Shown here piece by piece: positions 41,582-45,439 of a stretch of 45,439 nucleotides of DNA. This stretch comes from JAQIBY01 sp964418565 (GTDB taxonomy: Bacteria; Bacteroidota; Bacteroidia; Bacteroidales; ML635J-15): the NCBI GenBank assembly GCA_964418565.1, contig CAYQMB010000011.1:1-45439 (forward strand), in the 5' to 3' direction. How positions within the stretch are numbered: the stretch's first letter is position 1; every line of letters begins with the position of its first letter. A program made the position numbers and the translations under genes. Below the pieces are notes generated by a model. It saw only the letters and a list, made by a program, of their open reading frames with translations, ran no database searches and was not told the DNA's origin.

Positions 41582-43225
41582 ATGAAAGATTTGACAGGTA
41601 ATCTTAAAACGCAGTTGGCAAGCCATCCTTCATTAAACAAAAATGCCACACGCGAAAACCTTATTGAGGCAAGTGTAAAGAATAAAGAATGCCTGGTTGC
41701 AAAAAACGGATGTCTTGCAACCTGGACACCCGCCGAATCAACCGGCCGCAGTCCCAAGGACACCCTGATGGTTAAGCGGCCGGAATCTCAGATTCATATT
41801 GACTGGAATTCACCTAATAATCTTCCCATGACAGAAGAATTGTTTGACATGGTATTTGAAGATGCTGTGGATTTTCTGAACAAGTCGGACAAACTGTATC
41901 AGACAGACAGGGTTATCGGGGCAGACCCGGATTATGCACTGCCGGTAAAAACCATAACTGACAACGCTCTGACATCTGTATTTACAGACAATATGTTTCG
42001 GCCTGTATCTGATAAAATTGAGAATTCCTGTTTTTACGACAAAGGCTTTACACTTATCAGTTTGCCATACCATAAACTGGACAAGAAAAAATACGAATGG
42101 AAACTCCGCAAGAAAAACGGAGACACAACGGACATGATCGTGGCAATGGATCTGGACCGCCGCATGGGCGTGATTATTGGCTCGGCTTACCTGGGCAGCG
42201 TTAAAAAGCTAATGTTTACCGTGATGAACTACTACCTTCCTTTTGAAGGTGTACTTCCACTGCACTGCAGCGCAAATGTTGGCAACGACGGCAATTCAGC
42301 ACTGATTTTAGGCTTGTCCGGAACGGGTAAAACCACGCTGTCAGCCGACCCCAACCGCGCATTGCTGGGTGATGATGAGCATGGCTGGTCCGAAAACGGT
42401 ATTGCCAATTTTGAAAATGGCTGTTATGCTAAAATGATTGACATTGATCCGGCCAAAGAACCGGATATTTACAAAGCTGTCATGCACTATGATGACTACC
42501 GCAAGCATGGCTCCATTGTGGAAAATGCTATGATCTACCCAAACGGGGAGTTTGATTTTCATGACGACAGGCTTACACCCAACTCGCGTGCATCCTATCC
42601 GTTAACCTACCTGCCAAACATTTCAGAAAGCAGCACAGCGGGACATCCCAATACCATTTTATTCCTGACTGCAGATGCATACGGTGTTTTGCCACCGGTA
42701 TCACAACTTGATAAACATCAGGCCATGCTGTGGTTCCTAATGGGTTACACCTCTAAGCTGGCCGGAACTGAAACCGGCATCACCGAACCGGTAGCTACCT
42801 TCAGCCGCTTTTTCGGTCAGCCTTTTATGCCTTCATTGCCATCGGTGTATTCACAGATGCTGGGCGAAAAAATGGATAAGTACAACACCAATGTTTACCT
42901 GATAAACACAGGCTGGACAGGCGGAAAATACGGAACCGGCGAACGGATTGATTTGCCACTGACCCGAAAAATGGTAGAAGCGGCCCTCAACGGGAGTCTG
43001 GAAAATGCCGATTACGAAACCGATGAGCTTTTCCATGTCAACATTCCGAAGAGCGTTCCGGGTGTACCATCTGAAATGCTGAAACCGGTAAACACATGGA
43101 AAGACAAAGATGACTACGAAAAAACAGCCAAAAACCTGGCAGCACAATTTAGTGCGCATTTCAACAAAGCCTATGGCAAAAACAACATTTCCCCGGAGGT
43201 GAAAATGAACTGCCCCGGGAAATAA
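41582..43225 (+). CDS. pckA: Phosphoenolpyruvate carboxykinase (ATP)
   Basis: This enzyme interconverts oxaloacetate + ATP and PEP + CO2 + ADP (EC 4.1.1.49), serving gluconeogenesis or, in anaerobic Bacteroidota, CO2 fixation during fermentation to succinate/propionate. At 547 residues it has the typical length of the ATP-dependent type. The kinase-1a P-loop is GLSGTGKT (244-251) with K250, and the metal-binding LLGDDEHGWS follows. NAMIYPNGEFDF, the substrate-site Arg region (SRASYPLTYLPN), and NTGWTGGKYGTGERI near the end are all in order. It has its own -7 box and terminator. Confidence 0.97.
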   Translation: MKDLTGNLKTQLASHPSLNKNATRENLIEASVKNKECLVAKNGCLATWTPAESTGRSPKDTLMVKRPESQIHIDWNSPNNLPMTEELFDMVFEDAVDFLNKSDKLYQTDRVIGADPDYALPVKTITDNALTSVFTDNMFRPVSDKIENSCFYDKGFTLISLPYHKLDKKKYEWKLRKKNGDTTDMIVAMDLDRRMGVIIGSAYLGSVKKLMFTVMNYYLPFEGVLPLHCSANVGNDGNSALILGLSGTGKTTLSADPNRALLGDDEHGWSENGIANFENGCYAKMIDIDPAKEPDIYKAVMHYDDYRKHGSIVENAMIYPNGEFDFHDDRLTPNSRASYPLTYLPNISESSTAGHPNTILFLTADAYGVLPPVSQLDKHQAMLWFLMGYTSKLAGTETGITEPVATFSRFFGQPFMPSLPSVYSQMLGEKMDKYNTNVYLINTGWTGGKYGTGERIDLPLTRKMVEAALNGSLENADYETDELFHVNIPKSVPGVPSEMLKPVNTWKDKDDYEKTAKNLAAQFSAHFNKAYGKNNISPEVKMNCPGK

Positions 43226-43253
43226 AATACCCTTTCATTTTTTTCATTTTCAG

Positions 43254-43284
43254 GCTGCTTTGGGAAATCGGAGCAGCTTTTTTT
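43254..43284 (+). terminator. Terminator after pckA
   Basis: GCTGCT and AGCAGC pair around a 12-nt loop and are followed by seven T. Confidence 0.85.
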
Positions 43285-43604
43285 ATTTTGGAAATGGTCA
43301 TATCGTGGTATGTACCTTCACAAGGCAGGAGACGCCTGCCTGCCGCCTGCCTGTCGGCAGACAGGGACAGGCAGGGAAAGCCTGTGCCCGGCAATGGCAT
43401 GGGTTGTGGCGGCAGAGAAACAGCGACCACAATGGCGGAACCATGGCGTTATGCCTGGTGTAGCCGGAAGCTCGTTTTCCTGCCATCCACCACTGCCATT
43501 GCAGGGTACAGCTTGCAGGCGCATGCCAACCCGCCATTGTTTTTATGGCGGGATGTGCCCAAAAAAACAAAGCATATAAAAAACCAACTTATTTTAATAC
43601 AGAC
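43285..43604. repeat. GC-rich intergenic repeat island
   Basis: This 320-bp stretch between pckA and an OsmC-like gene holds no convincing gene: several frames on both strands stay open at once because it is GC-rich and repetitive. It contains CCTGCCTGTC (43346-43355) facing GACAGGCAGG (43366-43375), with a nested GACAGG copy at 43360. A second 8-bp hairpin, CCCGCCAT/ATGGCGGG, lies at 43530-43552. Translations such as LPTGRRQAG are the trace of a dispersed palindromic repeat I recall from Bacteroidota genomes. Its copy number is unknown here. Confidence 0.65.
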
Positions 43605-44009
43605 TTAAGGTCGTGAAATGGTAATTTCCGGTTCCACCTTTACGCCAGCCTGGATAAACAACACACCCACAGGGCAGTTGTTAGCCGTCATTTCAAAGGC
43701 TTTTTGCAACTTGCTTTCGGGTGCATCTGAGGTAACATGCAGGTTAATCTGCACACGCTCAATGGTGGCTTCACCCTTTTCTGCAATCAGTTCGCACTTC
43801 ATGGCGCTAAGCTGCAGTTTCATTTTATCCGCCATCATCTTGTATATGGTAGTAATGCATCCGGCATAGCCCATCACGGACACTTCCAGTGCGGTAGGAC
43901 CTTCATCTTTACCGTGCTGTAAATATGGCAAGTCCATGGTGATGTCATGATCTCTGCCGTTATCAACGATGGATTTGAAACCCTCTTTCCAGGTTGAAGT
44001 AATTTTCAT
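43605..44009 (-). CDS. OsmC family protein (second copy)
   Basis: The 134-residue protein has the OsmC fold pattern with C51 in GYAGCIT and C112 in NNCPVGVLF; the second motif is close to the canonical ENCPV form. It should be a cytoplasmic thiol-dependent peroxidase-like protein; the true substrate of this Bacteroidota subgroup is not established. It is only distantly like the OsmC-type protein at 5.4 kb (different lengths and motif contexts), so this is not a recent duplication. It is 63 bp downstream of ychF on the same strand and may be cotranscribed with it. Confidence 0.88.
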   Translation of the reverse strand: MKITSTWKEGFKSIVDNGRDHDITMDLPYLQHGKDEGPTALEVSVMGYAGCITTIYKMMADKMKLQLSAMKCELIAEKGEATIERVQINLHVTSDAPESKLQKAFEMTANNCPVGVLFIQAGVKVEPEITISRP

Positions 44010-44072
44010 ATCGTAAACGTTTCGCTGTTTGTTATGCTCATCTGATTTATACGGAATTGCTTGTCGGTCTCT

Positions 44073-45170
44073 TTAAACGTTAAAGCGGATGTGTAAAATA
44101 TCACCATCGTCAACAACATAGGATTTACCCTCAACATGAAACTTACCGGCATCTTTTACTGCTTGCTCGCTTTTGAGCTCAATAAAATCCTGATATTTCA
44201 TAACTTCGGCACGGATGAATCCTTTTTCCAGATCGGAATGGATAACACCGGCTGCCTGAGGTGCTGTCATGCCTTTGCGGATGGTCCAGGCACGGTTTTC
44301 TTCTTCGCCTATGGTAAAAAATGACTGCAGGTTAAGCATATCATATGCTTCGCGGATCAACAGATTAACACTGGGTTCGGAAAGACCGTAATCATCAAGA
44401 AATTCACGACGCTCATCTTCATCATCCAGTTCCGCGATTTCGGATTCTATGCCGGCGGCAATGCGCAGAATTTTAATATCCTCGTCCTCCATTGCTTTCC
44501 TGACAGCCTCAACGTATTTGTTATCTTCTGTTGCCGAGGCATCATCCACATTGCATACAATCATAACAGGTTTGGCCGAGTAGAGAAACAGGTCATCAAT
44601 TACATGTGTTTGTGATGGTTTTACCGGGGCGGTGCGGGCGGGTTGCATGTCTTCGAGGTGATCTTTGTATGTTTTCAGGATCTCCAGATCAGCTTTGGCG
44701 TCTTTATCTCCTGCCCTGGCAAGTTTTTCGGTACGTTCGATTTTACGGTCGATGGTATCAAGATCTTTTACCTGAAGCTCGAAATTAACCGTTTCCCAGT
44801 CGCGAACAGGGTCAACAGAACCGTCCACATGGGCAAGGTTTTCATCATCAAAACAGCGCAGGACATGTATGATGGCATCGCTGCTTTTTATATCGTTGAG
44901 AAAAGCATTTCCGACACCTTCGCCCCTGCTGGAGCCTTTTGTAAGGCCAGGCACATCAACGATATCCACCGTTGCAGGCACTTCCTTTTTTGTTGGTTGC
45001 AGTTTGGTCAGCTCCGGAAGCCGCGGATCCGGTACGTTGATAACACCAATGTTTGATTTGTTTGTTGCAAACGCATAGTTTGTGGCTTCTGCCTTTGTAT
45101 TGGACATGCAATTGAAAAGGCTTGTTTTACCACAATTTGCCAGTCCGATGATTCCGCAATTTAATCCCAT
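44073..45170 (-). CDS. ychF: Ribosome-binding ATPase YchF (OLA1 family)
   Basis: YchF is an Obg-family P-loop protein that prefers ATP and binds ribosomes; it takes part in stress and translation control. The 365-residue protein has GLANCGKTSLFN (K15) as P-loop, DVPGLTKGSSRGEGVGNAFL (core DVPGLTKGSS) as switch II, and NVDD in place of the G-domain NKxD, the change that gives ATP preference. A coiled-coil insertion (about 130-195) and the C-terminal TGS domain (about 280-365, FFTIGEEENRAWTIRKG) complete it. A -7 box lies 23 nt upstream. Confidence 0.96.
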   Translation of the reverse strand: MGLNCGIIGLANCGKTSLFNCMSNTKAEATNYAFATNKSNIGVINVPDPRLPELTKLQPTKKEVPATVDIVDVPGLTKGSSRGEGVGNAFLNDIKSSDAIIHVLRCFDDENLAHVDGSVDPVRDWETVNFELQVKDLDTIDRKIERTEKLARAGDKDAKADLEILKTYKDHLEDMQPARTAPVKPSQTHVIDDLFLYSAKPVMIVCNVDDASATEDNKYVEAVRKAMEDEDIKILRIAAGIESEIAELDDEDERREFLDDYGLSEPSVNLLIREAYDMLNLQSFFTIGEEENRAWTIRKGMTAPQAAGVIHSDLEKGFIRAEVMKYQDFIELKSEQAVKDAGKFHVEGKSYVVDDGDILHIRFNV

Positions 45171-45193
45171 AATTCATTTTTATTTCAGTCGCA

Positions 45194-45201
45194 CAAAGGT
45201 A
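45194..45201 (-). promoter_or_regulatory. -7 box of ychF
   Basis: The minus strand reads TACCTTTG, an exact TAnnTTTG match, 23 nt before the ychF start. A -33 TTTG is not evident. Confidence 0.5.
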
Positions 45202-45386
45202 AACATTTTTAACGGCCTGCATATGGAATTTTTACAATATTGACATGGTAATAATACCTGTTCGGACGGCATGACCATAAGTTATAATTCAAAACAAACC
45301 TATTTCTTCTATACCTGTGGACATGACAGGATGGGGAATAGACAGGCTTCGCTGCACCCAGCTTTTCTGTGGAACCTGATTTCATT

Positions 45387-45410
45387 GTTCTTTTGGATCG
45401 CCAAAAGAAC
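45387..45410. repeat. Inverted repeat in the terminal intergenic region
   Basis: GTTCTTTTGG and CCAAAAGAAC flank the 4-nt spacer ATCG, a perfect 10-bp dyad followed by a further CCAAAAG-like copy. A 56-codon frame starting at 45271 runs off the edge through it, but the composition suggests a dispersed repeat rather than a gene. Confidence 0.6.
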
Positions 45411-45439
45411 CAAAAGCTCGTGCAGCAGAATATTTGTTA

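Noticed and set aside
43260..43608. Overlapping open frames in five reading frames after pckA
   Set aside because: They coexist because the block is GC-rich and palindromic. None has a recognisable domain or start signal, so the block is treated as a repeat.
45271..45439. 56-codon plus-strand frame running off the right edge
   Set aside because: No recognisable family; it reads through a perfect inverted repeat, and its composition suggests a dispersed repeat. Left as a repeat note rather than a gene.
1..45439. CRISPR arrays, insertion sequences, prophage or toxin-antitoxin pairs
   Set aside because: I found no regularly spaced repeats, transposase or integrase motifs, or small toxin-like pairs anywhere in the window.

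Overview
The window comes from the chromosome of a member of Bacteroidota (class Bacteroidia; a Marinilabiliales/Bacteroidales-type anaerobe is my best guess, not proven). Three things support this. It carries type IX secretion system (T9SS) genes and several proteins ending in the T9SS sorting domain. Promoters have the Bacteroidota form, TTTG at -33 and TAnnTTTG at -7. Almost all starts lack a Shine-Dalgarno sequence. I see no phage, insertion sequence, CRISPR array, rRNA or plasmid backbone. The gene content is mostly housekeeping and cell-envelope.

Layout. 1-2.9 kb: a cut-off PagL-like lipid A deacylase gene, divergent from a pncB-pncA NAD salvage pair. 3.0-5.9 kb: a compact cluster of a Gly/Arg/Met-rich DUF5320 protein, a DUF134 HTH/zinc-ribbon regulator, a NifX-like protein and a second basic protein sharing the DUF5320 N-terminal motif, then a ZIP metal transporter and an OsmC-type thiol protein. 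5.9-7.8 kb: an apparently autoregulated operon of membrane protein, winged-helix regulator and T9SS cargo. 7.8-12.4 kb (minus strand): histidine kinase and NarL-type regulator, then a TorF-like porin and an ammonium transporter. 12.5-17.2 kb (minus): RluA pseudouridine synthase, a chitin-binding/LamG T9SS cargo between two identical 30-base repeats, tRNA-Asp and an unusual radical SAM enzyme. 17.3-20.6 kb (plus): a secreted alpha/beta hydrolase, a porin and a DMT exporter. 20.6-22.5 kb (minus): a lipoprotein, SlyD-type FKBP and ispF.

22.5-31.9 kb is the T9SS/gliding locus: porV and porU on the minus strand, a PorP/SprF protein and gldJ on the plus strand, then murF. porU encodes the sortase and porV its outer-membrane shuttle. 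They would process the cargo proteins encoded at 6.9, 13.5, 17.3 and 37.0 kb. 31.9-36.9 kb (minus) is a tight run ruvX-def-TPR lipoprotein-comEC-trkA. 37.0-45.4 kb holds a large choice-of-anchor-L T9SS protein, an oxaloacetate decarboxylase/pyruvate carboxylase-type carboxyltransferase and pckA (the PEP/oxaloacetate/pyruvate node), a GC-rich repeat island, a second OsmC-like protein and ychF.

The points most worth a second look are the DUF5320-DUF134-NifX cluster, with a palindrome inside its promoter and a perfect Shine-Dalgarno; the carboxyltransferase whose biotinyl-type domain has Ser where the biotin Lys should be; the operator dyad of the winged-helix operon; the secreted cutinase/PETase-like hydrolase; and the T9SS gene between direct repeats beside tRNA-Asp.
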